From the NCBI GenBank assembly GCA_015709595.1, contig CP054178.1, positions 930,001 to 994,000 on the forward strand: 64,000 nt of DNA, in the 5' to 3' direction. Below the pieces are notes generated by a model. It was given only the letters and a program-made list of their open reading frames with translations. It did not search any database and was not told where the DNA came from. Positions 14,509-24,088 of the stretch are shown here, piece after piece. Position numbers and translations under genes: made by a program. The DNA comes from Phycisphaeraceae bacterium (GTDB lineage: Bacteria > Planctomycetota > Phycisphaerae > Phycisphaerales > SM1A02). Every line of letters starts with the position of its first letter. Within the stretch, counting starts at the first letter, position 1.

Positions 14509-17500
14509 ATGACGCTGGGAATCAGGGGACTGGCGGGCTCGATGGTGGCGGCGGCGGGAGTGGGTGTGGTGGCGGCGACCTTTGTCGCGCCCAGAGAACC
14601 TGCGGCCAACGGAACGAATGGGACAGCCGCGGCGCGATCCGGCGAGATGCGCGAGGTCAATGGTCTGGAGTACTGGGCGCCGGATGACTGGTGCGACCTG
14701 CTGTGGGCCGATGTACTCATCGCCTCGGAGACCGGCTATTACGCGGTCGAGGAAGAGTTCTACACGCCCGAGCAGATCCTCCTCGTCTACAACGAGTGGC
14801 GATTCGATGCCACGGACCACTGCATCCATCGCAAGTCCACCACGGGCGGGACCAACTACAAGACCCTCTTCGACATCGACTTCGACTGGTTCGATGAGGG
14901 CAACTCGGACTCGGGCGACTTCCTCTGCGACCGCGATGGTGACGGCGTGGACAGCGACGACATCCTCTGGTATTGCGGTTTGTCCATGCATGCCAACAGC
15001 GCGCGGACGTGGACTGTTGAGGATGTGCTGGGACTTCTGAAGATCTTCGCGGTCGAGTGGCTTGATTCACCGGACTGTCTGGACGGCGATCCCCCCACGA
15101 TGGACCCCGAGGGTCTTCTGCTGTGCGATGCCGGACATCGGGCGATCCAGTCGCGTTTCGGCCGACGGATGCGGTACTGGGAGTTGGCGGATCTCCTGGA
15201 GGCGTCGGAGATCTCGGGTCGCGTGTGCGACATGCTCCCTGGCGACGTGCCCTATTCCAAGGGCGGCGACACCTTCCTAGTTGATCGCGACGAAGACGCC
15301 GACCGTGATCTTGATGATCTCCTGCTGTTCATGGCCGAGTCTGAACTGTGCGCCCGCGAAGAAGACCCGCCGTACGAGTTTGATGATGAGGATCGTCTGG
15401 CGCTGATTCTCTATTGGCTCAGTCAGCCGTGGATCACCGGCTCGGAAGTCATGTGCTGGGAGTACGTCAACTGGGCCGAGCATGTCTTTGCGCGCGTGCT
15501 CACACCCGATGAGGTCGATGAGATCCTCGGCGAGGTGGACTGCGATGGCGACTACCGCGATCCGCGATCGGGCGGATGGCGTCCGCCGGGTGAGGGATGG
15601 TGGAGCGAGCGGCTTCCGACGTGCGAACCGTGCATCGGCGAGTTCCCCCCGATCGCGCCCGGTGGCGGTGATGGTGGGAGTGACGGCGGCAGCGGCGGCT
15701 GGCCTCCCGACTTCAACAACGACATCCGGCAGTTCATCCCGCCGCCCGCGCCCCCGGGCCAAGACCCGGATGCGGGTGGTCTCGAAGGTCCATTGATGAT
15801 CGGCCTCGGGGGCGGAGTCGGCCAGCGGCAGTTGCCGCCGGGCTGGAACTTGCCGCCGCAGAACCCACCCACCGAGACGGGCGAGGGCGGATTGGGCATG
15901 ATCCAGGAAGCGCCGGGATGGCGTGAGTGGGGAGATGGCCAGACGCCTCCCGGCGACATGTGCGATGGCCCGCTGATGGTTCCGGTCGATCCGGTCTACG
16001 GCCACAAGATGGAAGCCATCACTGACCTGCGCGTGCAGGTGCCAGGCCCGGATTTCTATCTCACGCGCTCGTACTCCAGTCATCCGGGCAACAGCCAGGC
16101 CTCACCGGATGGCGGCGGTGGCATGGTGGGCGAGAACTGGTCGCTCAACCTCTTCTATGCCCTCCGCCGCGTCGGCGCGGGCGATCCGCAGGATCTGGAA
16201 CTCGATGCGGGCCACGGGCGGCGCATCCGGTTCTCCTGGAACCAGACCAGCAGCAAGTGGCTGCCCAGCGGCACATCGACGCAGTCTATCACGGCCAGCG
16301 GCGGCCTCTTCACGCTCACGGAGCCGGGGTCGTGGGAGATCGACTTCTATGACGATGACCAGAGTCCCTTCGACCTGCTCATCAAGGAACGCCGGGACGC
16401 GTACGGCAACAAGCAGGTCTACGACTGGCGGGCCGACTCCAACGACAAAGAGTACCTGCAGGCCATTTACCTCAACGGGACCGGCCCCGCCAATGCGGAT
16501 GCGACAGTCCAGATCACCTACGACGCCCAGGCGGACATGCGCGTCAAGAGCGTGCGGGTCATTCGCCGCAACGCGGGCGGCCAGTACTTCGAGACCCAGC
16601 GAGTCGCCTACACCTACATCACGGACACGAGCAGCTACCACGACGCCGTGGGCACCGAGGGCGACCTCGTGCAGGTGGTCCACCGCCAACTGGTGGATCG
16701 ATCCGAGACCAACGCACCCGCCTACCGCGAGTGGGTGACGCAGTACCGCTATCACGGCGGCTTGGCCAACGAGACCAGCGATGATCCCGGCTCCGGGGGC
16801 GATGGCGATGGGTTCCTGGAGAAGGGCAGCGCCCATCAACTCAAGGCGGTCATCCTGCCCGAGCAGATCGAGTGGTTCGTCCAGCAGCGCTACAAGGACA
16901 ACCCCGCCGAGATCGGGGTTCTCTCGGTCGAGGCGCTGGATCTGCTGGCGATGAGTGATGCGCAGCAGGTCTTCAGCACCATCCGCGAGGAGACGCTGCT
17001 GAACCTGGCGTCCAAGGTCATCGCGGAGTACGAGACCTCCGGCGACAAGCGCGTCAAGGTGCAGCACCTGCAGGCGGCCTGCGGCTGCGCCGGGTCGGGC
17101 GCGGAGTCGGTCAAGTACGAGTACACCTACCTCAGCGGCACGGTCGGCCTGGCGGGATGGAAGACCACGCGCATCGATCACCTGGTGTACGACGAGGGGC
17201 AGAGCACGCATGTGCTGCATCGCCGCTCCTACTTCGATGCCGAGGAGGTGTCGAGCGGGGCGTACTACATCATCAATCGGGTGATCGAGCAGCCGGGCAC
17301 GACGCCCCTGCGCTGGGTACGGCACTTCGAGTTCACCGGCTCCTCGCGGCACCTGACCAAGATCATGATGCCCTCGGCGACCTCGTCCTACACGCCATCT
17401 TCCGCGGGTTCGCCCGACACCAAGTGGACCTACGCCGCCAGCACCACGGCCGGGCTGGTGTACGAGTACACCATCAACAGCGCCCACCGCGTGGAGAGTT

Positions 17501-20500
17501 TTGGGGTCCGCAAGGGCAATGGCTCCAACACGCTGGAGACCATCTGGGAACTGACCTGGGGCACGGGCAGCGAGGATCACCTCGTCACCAGCGCCAAGTT
17601 CTACCGGGTGGCGGGCTCCTCCGCGGCCGATGACATCGAACTCATCTCACTCGACTACGGCTTCCACTCTGGGCGCACGCTGGCCTGGACCGAAATGACG
17701 ATCGAGGCGGGCCTCGTCGGCGAGAACGGGCCGGGCGGATCGCTGACGATCTACCGGCTCTTCGACACCGAGGGCAACCTGGTGTGGCGCAAGTCCGCCG
17801 ATGACCGGATGGACGGCTTCACCTTTGATGCGATGACCGGCCTGATCGCCACGGCGGAGTACAACGCCGACAAGGCCGGCAAACCGTCGGGCAGCGCGTA
17901 CACCAACATCCCCAACTACAGTTCGTGGAATGATCGCCACGCCGATGGCGATTCGCTGGCGTACGCCATCACCTACGACCTGCTCGGTCGCCCCCGGAAG
18001 GTCACCACGCCAAGCGGCGTGAACAAGTACTTCGTGCGTGAACTGCGGCGTGATGCCTCCGGTGAGCGCGCCGGCATCCTCTACCCCGTCGAAATGGGTC
18101 TGCCGCACATCCTCAGCGGCGGCTCCACGCCCAGCGCCGATGGCCCCATCGTGGCCCGTTGGCGCACCGGCTCGGGCGGCATCTTCCGCGAGAGCGAGTT
18201 CGCGGTGGGCGCGGACCCAGACTACCACACCCAGAACGGCGCGATCACGGCGTTCACGCTGGACAGCGAGTTCGCCCGGGCCACGGTCCAGCAGGACCGC
18301 CACGGCAACGTCGAGTCGCAGCGCGTGTGGCATGACCTGGCGCGTGACGCCTTCCACGAGACCAACTTCACCTATGACACGCTCGGCCGGCCGCAGGACA
18401 CGATCGCCGTCACCGGCACCATCACCCGCCGCGTGTACGATGCGCTCGACCGGCTGACGGCCATCCGCACGGGCACCTCGGACGCCAACCTGGAGACCGT
18501 GGTCGAGTTCTTCTACGACCACCAGATCGAGTCGAGCCAGCCGGTCTCCAAGGTCGGCGACGGCAACCTGACGTACATCCGCGAGCACTCCGGCGAGATG
18601 AGCGGGCAGGATGAGATCGTGCGCGACACGATCATCACCTACGACTCCCGCAACCGCGCCTTCAAGGTGGAGCGGCCCGAGAAGCCGCACATCTACGTCG
18701 AGTACGACAACCTGGACCGGGCGATCAAATCGGCGCTCAACTCCAACGCCGGGGGCACGGGCGTGGGCAGCAACCTCTCCACGCGCGGGCTTTACACCGA
18801 AACCAGCTACAGCCAGCGCGGGCTGCCTTACCGCACGCGCGTGGCCATCGACCCGACGCAGTCATCACCGACGTTCCTCGAAAGCCACCGCTGGTTCGAT
18901 GAGGCCGCCCGCGTGGTCGGCGCCTGGGCTCCCAACTCGCCCGGCACGAAGGTGACCTACGACGGGCTGGGACGCGTGACCAGCACCTATGTCACCGACC
19001 GCCGGGGCGATGCCGCCCCCGGCGCGGCGGGCAACTACGCCGATGTGCATGCCTCGCACGCCTCGGTCCTGACCAGCGACGTGGTGCTGGAGCAGAGCAC
19101 CACGCGCTACATCACCAGCGGCACCGATCGCCGCGGCCTGCCCGACCTCGACACCACTTGGGTGCGCACCCACGACGCCTCCACGAGCGTCACCGGCGCG
19201 CTCAGCGCGCTGGCCGGAGGCGATGCCAAGTACGCCATCGCCACCTTCCACGCCCTGTACTACGACGCGGCGGACCGCCTCATCCGCACCGCCGAGTTCG
19301 GCACCAACCAGACGGGCTTCAAGTCGGGCGGCACCGCGCCCACGGTCAACCAGGCCAGCCCGCCGGTGTGGAATACGGGCGACCAACTGGTCACCGCCCT
19401 GTCGTACAACGCGCGAGGGCTGGTGGACACCGTCACCGATCCGCAGAACACCATCTCGAAGTCCCTCTACGACGACCTGGCCCGCACCGTCGCCACCATC
19501 GATGGGTACGTCAACGCCACGGTGACGTGGAGCGCCACGCTGGGGCGCTGGGAAGCCGCCAATCTCAACGACGACGTTGATCGCGTCATCAGCACCATCT
19601 ACGACCTTGAGAACAAGGTCATCAAGCAACTGGCCCACCAGCCCGACGGCGAGGGCGACACGGTGCAAGTGACCGAGTACCACTTCGGCGTCACCAAGGG
19701 CACGGGGAGCAGCGATTCGCTGGTCGCCTCCAACGACCTGCTTCGGAAGATCGTGTTCCCGGATCACGAGACGGGCGAGACCGAGCCGGACTACGCGGTG
19801 TTCTTCTCCTACAACCGCCTGGGCGAGCCGCGCTACCGCAAGGACCAGAACAAGACCGAGCACTTCCTCACCCGCGACAAACTCGGGCGTCTGACCCTCG
19901 ACAAGGTGACCATCCCCGGCGGCAGCCCGGTGGACACGACCATCAATGCGCTGGCGTACACCTTCGACGACTTCGGGCGTCTGGACCTCGCCCGCTCCTA
20001 CACCGACCACGGCGGGGGGAGCCAGGCGGTCATCAACGCCGTCAAGTTCACCTACACCACGCTGTGGCAGATCGACAAGTTCTGGCAGGAGCCGGTGGGC
20101 GACGTGGTGACTTCCGGGGGCAGCGCCTCGAAGAACGTGATCCCCACCTACACCACCGCCGTCGCCGGCTCCGGCAACTACAGCCGCGTCTCAGACATCA
20201 AGTACCCCGACGGCAACAAGATCGGCTACACCTACGGCGACACCGGCTCGGTCAACGACGTGATCAGCCGCCTGCACCGCATTCGCCGGGGCGCGACGGG
20301 CACGCCGCCGGTCATCGCCGTGTACGACTATGTCGGGCTCTCGGGCCACGCCCAGGTCACCTACGACTGGATCGACGTGGTCCAGTCGTACAAACTCAAG
20401 CACAACGGCACGAACCCCGAGGGCGAGTACGGCGGCCTGGACCGCTTTGGCCGCATCACGCGCCACGCCTGGACGGATGCCGCCTTCGGCGCGCATGGCA

Positions 20501-22524
20501 GTTCCGGGTCGGTCCCCAACATCCCGCCCATCGTGGAGTACGCCTACGCCTACGACCGCGTGGGCAACGTGCTGAGCGCCTACGACGCCCGGCCGGGGGC
20601 CGCGCAGGAGCGCAGCCACGAGTACGACTACGACCCGCTCTACCGGCTGAAGGAGGCGGAGCGCGGGCTGTGGGACGGCTCGACGTTCACCAAGAAGGTG
20701 GATTCCCAGCGCTTCACCCAGGACATCCTGAACAACTTCCGCCGCATCGAGACGGATGCGGACGGGGCGGATGGGTACGAGGCGGACGAGATCGAGGACC
20801 GCGACAACTTCTCGGATGCCAACGAACTGCTGGGCCGCGACACGGACAACGATGGGACTGATGAGATCGAGATCGAGTACGACCTCAACGGCAACACCAC
20901 GTGCACGGATGACACGCCCGGCGGCGGTTCCCGCCTTGTGAAGTACCGCTACGACGCCTGGAATCGGCTCATCGCCATCGACCACGAGGAGGGTGAGAGC
21001 ACCTACCCCGTGGCCCAGTACCAGTACAACGCCCTGCACCACCGGGTGCTGGTGCGGGTGGACCTCGACCCCGAGGACTCAACCCACACCCTCAATCAGC
21101 AGCGGGTGCTGTACTACAGCCCGGCGTGGCAGGTGCTGGAGGAGCGGATTGATGATGACTGGTCGGCCCAGTCCTCAACCGTGGATCGCCACGTCCAGCA
21201 CGTGTGGGGCGCGCTGTACATCGATGACATCCTCCTCCACCGCGAGGATGGCAACGCCGATGGCGACTACAACGACTCGTTCGACTCGACCTGGTACCAC
21301 CTGACCGACCCGCAGTTCAGCACCGTGGCGATCCTCGATCTGTCGGGCGCGGTGATCGAGCGGGTGTCGTATGACGCCTGGGGCGAGCCGCGGCACCACC
21401 CCAAGCACGACTTCGACGGTGATGGTGACTTCGATCAGGACGATGCCGATGCGCTGGATGACCTGATCGCATCCGGCAGCGTGCCCATCACCGGCTCGAC
21501 CTACCGCTCCGAGTTGGACATCGACCGGGACGGCGATGTGGACTCGACGGACCAGACGCTGCGGGGGACGACGTTTATCGCGGCCCTGCCCAAGGGCCAC
21601 CTCTCCACCCCCGGCCCGGGTTCCGGCGGGGGCGTCGATAGCACGGTGGGCTGGTCCGGCTACCGCTACGACCAGCCGACGCGGCTGTACGCGGTGCGTT
21701 TCCGGTTCTACGACGCGGTCACCTTCCGCTGGCTCAACCGCGACCCGGCGGGGTACGTGGACTCGATGAACCTGTACGGGTATGGGATCGGCAGCGGGAT
21801 CGGATGGACTGATCCCTCTGGGCTCGGGTTCCTGGACGAGATTTGGGGCGGGATCAAGGGGTTCGCGGGGAGTCTGTGGGATACCGGTCGATCGATCGTC
21901 AACACGTACGGAACCATCGCCGAAAGCGCATGGAACTGGGACTGGCGGTGGGAGAAGTTCGGTCGCAACTACGACTATGGGGCGATCGGGCAGGCTTATG
22001 ACATCAGCCCGTCACTTGGGGTCACGGTCGAGGCACTGATCTGGACGGCAGCGTTCATGATGCTGTTGGCAGGTGGTGTCGCGATTGCCCCGCATGCCCT
22101 CTCGATCGGAGCCAGAGTCTTCGGGCCGACCAGTCGCTTCTTTGCTACGAAGGGAGGATGGCTCAATTCGAACAACTACCTCCGGTTCGGATGGAGTTGG
22201 TATGGTCGCGGCGCTGGGTTCTTTCCAGCACAGGTGGTTTTTCGCGCAGTGATGGGCAACTCGCGCTCTTGGCTCCACTGGCACTTTCTGCTCCTGTACC
22301 CACTCGGAACAAAATCAGGATTGTTCCTTGGAGGTGGCATTCTTGCGTACCTGGCCTGGCTGCTCGGATTCTTCGAAATGGAGGGCGACCAACCGCAGCC
22401 GGCGACGGGGGTCGATGTCGATGTCTCAAATGAGCATCCGCGATCAAGTGTTCCGGATGCATCCCTCCAACACGACTGGGCTCGTTCCGGGATGCGACAG
22501 ATCAGCGGCGCTTGTCCTTTCTGA
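14509..22524 (+). CDS. Giant secreted Rhs/YD-repeat polymorphic toxin
   Basis: 2671 residues. The start has a signal-like segment (GLAGSMVAAAGVGVVAATFV). Residues 60-480 contain EF-hand/dockerin-like loops such as DRDGDGVDSDD and a Pro/Gly-rich linker. Near 495-525, VYGHKMEAITDLRVQVPGPD resembles the DUF6531 domain that opens Rhs shells. Many YD repeats follow to about 2280, then two more EF-hand loops (DFDGDGDFDQDD, DIDRDGDVDSTD). The Rhs core ends with RFYDAVTFRWLNRDPAGYVD and DPSGLG near 2440. The last 230 residues are a variable tip with two or three hydrophobic segments and HWHF; its DNA is lower in GC. In this family the shell encloses the toxin and the DPxG region is the cleavage point. 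A candidate immunity gene follows. Confidence 0.92.
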   Translation: MTLGIRGLAGSMVAAAGVGVVAATFVAPREPAANGTNGTAAARSGEMREVNGLEYWAPDDWCDLLWADVLIASETGYYAVEEEFYTPEQILLVYNEWRFDATDHCIHRKSTTGGTNYKTLFDIDFDWFDEGNSDSGDFLCDRDGDGVDSDDILWYCGLSMHANSARTWTVEDVLGLLKIFAVEWLDSPDCLDGDPPTMDPEGLLLCDAGHRAIQSRFGRRMRYWELADLLEASEISGRVCDMLPGDVPYSKGGDTFLVDRDEDADRDLDDLLLFMAESELCAREEDPPYEFDDEDRLALILYWLSQPWITGSEVMCWEYVNWAEHVFARVLTPDEVDEILGEVDCDGDYRDPRSGGWRPPGEGWWSERLPTCEPCIGEFPPIAPGGGDGGSDGGSGGWPPDFNNDIRQFIPPPAPPGQDPDAGGLEGPLMIGLGGGVGQRQLPPGWNLPPQNPPTETGEGGLGMIQEAPGWREWGDGQTPPGDMCDGPLMVPVDPVYGHKMEAITDLRVQVPGPDFYLTRSYSSHPGNSQASPDGGGGMVGENWSLNLFYALRRVGAGDPQDLELDAGHGRRIRFSWNQTSSKWLPSGTSTQSITASGGLFTLTEPGSWEIDFYDDDQSPFDLLIKERRDAYGNKQVYDWRADSNDKEYLQAIYLNGTGPANADATVQITYDAQADMRVKSVRVIRRNAGGQYFETQRVAYTYITDTSSYHDAVGTEGDLVQVVHRQLVDRSETNAPAYREWVTQYRYHGGLANETSDDPGSGGDGDGFLEKGSAHQLKAVILPEQIEWFVQQRYKDNPAEIGVLSVEALDLLAMSDAQQVFSTIREETLLNLASKVIAEYETSGDKRVKVQHLQAACGCAGSGAESVKYEYTYLSGTVGLAGWKTTRIDHLVYDEGQSTHVLHRRSYFDAEEVSSGAYYIINRVIEQPGTTPLRWVRHFEFTGSSRHLTKIMMPSATSSYTPSSAGSPDTKWTYAASTTAGLVYEYTINSAHRVESFGVRKGNGSNTLETIWELTWGTGSEDHLVTSAKFYRVAGSSAADDIELISLDYGFHSGRTLAWTEMTIEAGLVGENGPGGSLTIYRLFDTEGNLVWRKSADDRMDGFTFDAMTGLIATAEYNADKAGKPSGSAYTNIPNYSSWNDRHADGDSLAYAITYDLLGRPRKVTTPSGVNKYFVRELRRDASGERAGILYPVEMGLPHILSGGSTPSADGPIVARWRTGSGGIFRESEFAVGADPDYHTQNGAITAFTLDSEFARATVQQDRHGNVESQRVWHDLARDAFHETNFTYDTLGRPQDTIAVTGTITRRVYDALDRLTAIRTGTSDANLETVVEFFYDHQIESSQPVSKVGDGNLTYIREHSGEMSGQDEIVRDTIITYDSRNRAFKVERPEKPHIYVEYDNLDRAIKSALNSNAGGTGVGSNLSTRGLYTETSYSQRGLPYRTRVAIDPTQSSPTFLESHRWFDEAARVVGAWAPNSPGTKVTYDGLGRVTSTYVTDRRGDAAPGAAGNYADVHASHASVLTSDVVLEQSTTRYITSGTDRRGLPDLDTTWVRTHDASTSVTGALSALAGGDAKYAIATFHALYYDAADRLIRTAEFGTNQTGFKSGGTAPTVNQASPPVWNTGDQLVTALSYNARGLVDTVTDPQNTISKSLYDDLARTVATIDGYVNATVTWSATLGRWEAANLNDDVDRVISTIYDLENKVIKQLAHQPDGEGDTVQVTEYHFGVTKGTGSSDSLVASNDLLRKIVFPDHETGETEPDYAVFFSYNRLGEPRYRKDQNKTEHFLTRDKLGRLTLDKVTIPGGSPVDTTINALAYTFDDFGRLDLARSYTDHGGGSQAVINAVKFTYTTLWQIDKFWQEPVGDVVTSGGSASKNVIPTYTTAVAGSGNYSRVSDIKYPDGNKIGYTYGDTGSVNDVISRLHRIRRGATGTPPVIAVYDYVGLSGHAQVTYDWIDVVQSYKLKHNGTNPEGEYGGLDRFGRITRHAWTDAAFGAHGSSGSVPNIPPIVEYAYAYDRVGNVLSAYDARPGAAQERSHEYDYDPLYRLKEAERGLWDGSTFTKKVDSQRFTQDILNNFRRIETDADGADGYEADEIEDRDNFSDANELLGRDTDNDGTDEIEIEYDLNGNTTCTDDTPGGGSRLVKYRYDAWNRLIAIDHEEGESTYPVAQYQYNALHHRVLVRVDLDPEDSTHTLNQQRVLYYSPAWQVLEERIDDDWSAQSSTVDRHVQHVWGALYIDDILLHREDGNADGDYNDSFDSTWYHLTDPQFSTVAILDLSGAVIERVSYDAWGEPRHHPKHDFDGDGDFDQDDADALDDLIASGSVPITGSTYRSELDIDRDGDVDSTDQTLRGTTFIAALPKGHLSTPGPGSGGGVDSTVGWSGYRYDQPTRLYAVRFRFYDAVTFRWLNRDPAGYVDSMNLYGYGIGSGIGWTDPSGLGFLDEIWGGIKGFAGSLWDTGRSIVNTYGTIAESAWNWDWRWEKFGRNYDYGAIGQAYDISPSLGVTVEALIWTAAFMMLLAGGVAIAPHALSIGARVFGPTSRFFATKGGWLNSNNYLRFGWSWYGRGAGFFPAQVVFRAVMGNSRSWLHWHFLLLYPLGTKSGLFLGGGILAYLAWLLGFFEMEGDQPQPATGVDVDVSNEHPRSSVPDASLQHDWARSGMRQISGACPF

Positions 22525-22600
22525 CGCGGAGGCGTACTATCCAACATCCGTAGAGTCGCGTGCAACAATGATGAGCCCCGTTGACTGACGAGACTTCCAT

Positions 22601-22990
22601 GTGGAGACGCCCGTGTGGACTTGGATCGCGGTAGGCGCAATGACGGTCGGGATTGCACTCCTGTTGTTCGCGCTCGCGACACGCTTGAGTCGGCGTCGCA
22701 ACGTCATGACTTACGAAGAGGTGGCGGCCATTATCGAGCGATTCCTCGATGGCGCTGGCGATGTATGGGACTGGGATGACTTTATTACACGCCCTCTTGC
22801 GGACGACTTGCTAGACACGATTCGAGAACGCTGTGCGACTCTCAGAGAACAGTATCCACCGACGGAAGAGAATCGCTATACCAATGAACGCGGGGAGGAG
22901 ATCCTTCGCGGATATGTGCGGCAACTGCGCGGATTGACGGCAGAGCGCGATCGGCGCGATAGCGCAGTACTCGGCGAACGATCCGATTGA
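22601..22990 (+). CDS. Candidate immunity protein for the Rhs tip
   Basis: 129 residues from GTG at 22601; a GTG at 22613 is also possible. An N-terminal membrane anchor (WIAVGAMTVGIALLLFALAT) leads to a soluble acidic domain: MTYEEVAAIIERFLDG, then WDWDDFITRPLADDLLD, then REQYPPTEENRY. I recall similar small acidic WDWDDF proteins next to Rhs genes, but cannot name a family. It begins 77 bases after the Rhs stop, has the same reduced GC, and is acidic. All of these fit an immunity partner of a membrane-acting toxin. This pairing is inferred from position. Confidence 0.6.
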   Translation: METPVWTWIAVGAMTVGIALLLFALATRLSRRRNVMTYEEVAAIIERFLDGAGDVWDWDDFITRPLADDLLDTIRERCATLREQYPPTEENRYTNERGEEILRGYVRQLRGLTAERDRRDSAVLGERSD

Positions 22991-23050
22991 CCTACGCTCC
23001 CTGTACAATACTCCGCACACCACTTCCATCGGCGATTCCCAACTGGAACC

Positions 23051-23397
23051 TCACGCCGCCTCCCGCCACCCATAGTGCCTCAGCAGCCCACCCAGCCGCT
23101 CGCGGCAGGCCAGTTCCCCGGCTTGCCGTGTCGACCCGAGTGCTTCTGCCACAGTGCGCCTACGTGGCACCGCCTGCCCCGAGCCCGCGTGCACTGTGCC
23201 CGCCAGTCTTGCCGGTTGGCCCGTCTGCTGGTGCCCCACCAACCCCAGCGGTACATTCCCCACCCCCTGATGCGGCCGCTCGGTGTGGTAGCGGACGAGG
23301 TACTCCCGCACCAGGTGATCCATGTGCCGCCTGCCGAACACGATGAAGTGATCGAGGCATTCCTGCTGGAGCGTCTGGACCCTAAGAGGAAGGGCAG
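23051..23397 (-). pseudogene. C-terminal remnant of an integrase-core (rve-type) transposase
   Basis: About 115 residues remain: LQQECLDHFIVFGRRHMDHL, then YHTERPHQGVGNVPLG and the end LGGLLRHYGWREAA. This is the C-terminal part of a DDE transposase of the IS3/IS481-like integrase-core type, with the third catalytic acidic residue in QECLDH. The N-terminal region with the first two Asp residues is absent upstream. No terminal repeats were found. It is a dead fragment lying between the immunity gene and the restriction operon, which suggests repeated insertions here. Confidence 0.75.
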
Positions 23398-23547
23398 AGG
23401 AGTCGGTGCGTGGCGTGCCGCCAACGCTTGACACGACCACTACCGCCGCGCTCTCGGTTCGTTTCCCATCTCGGGGACGCGAGCCGAACTGTGGGAGTTG
23501 GGTTCGGCCCCCCGAGCCGAACCCTCTTCGAACTCTCCGTCGGCTGG

Positions 23548-24073
23548 TTAACGGGTGGGGTGGGTTGACAGGTCATGTGGCAATCGCTCGTCAAGCGATG
23601 TGGCTTGGTGGTCGGGGTGGTCGGGGTGGTCCTTGTTGACGAACGCCCCGAAGGTCAAGGCGATCTCGTCGTCCTCTAGTGTCCTGACTTGGAAGTGCTC
23701 GACTGAGTCACCATCCCCTAAAGCATTGAGTGGCAATGTGTTGCAGCCATCGAAACGTGCGAGATTTTTGAGGACCGGACACTAGGTTCCGCACCCAGGA
23801 GCCGTAGTCGAGAAGTTGGGCCACCACCTCGCGCGGCGTCCGGTTCTTCTTCAGCTCGATCACGATCAGTTGACCCTCGGCGTCGATCGCCAGCAGGTCA
23901 ATGAACTTGCCGAACGCCGTAGGCACCTGACGCCCGATGAGCAGCCAGCCGGGGTCCACCACGGTGATGTCAGCGGCCAGCACCGTCTCCAGCCGGCTCT
24001 CGCTGGCCATGCCAGTAAACGAGGTCGGCTCCAACTGTGCCCCGAGTTTCAACATTCCAACCTCGATGGGCAT
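23548..24073 (-). pseudogene. PD-(D/E)XK nuclease (NucS/DUF91-like) gene split by a MITE
   Basis: The N-terminal part (from ATG 24073, with GAGGAGG upstream) contains FGKFIDLLAIDAEGQ and IVIELKKNRTPREVV, the D..ExK pattern of a NucS/DUF91-like nuclease, then LLDYGSWVRNL. At 23785 the frame is broken by a 102-bp insertion. Beyond it the protein resumes in another frame with EDDEIALTFGAFVNKD. Joining at one CTAG gives VRNLEDDEIA without loss, about 139 residues. The end after NKDHPDHPDHQ may also be truncated. It starts 15 bases after the hsdR stop, so it was the last gene of the restriction operon. Confidence 0.78.
23680..23781. mobile_element. 102-bp MITE-like insertion with CTAG target duplication
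   Basis: The element is flanked by CTAG at 23676-23679 and 23782-23785. Its ends are imperfect inverted repeats, TGTCCTGACTT and TGTCCGGTCCT (read inwards from each side). It has no coding capacity. Because CTAG contains TA, a TA duplication with GTGTCC-type ends (IS630/Tc1-like) is an equal reading. The 106-bp net insertion shifts the frame of the host nuclease gene. Confidence 0.75.
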
Positions 24074-24088
24074 GCCTGCCTCCTCGGT

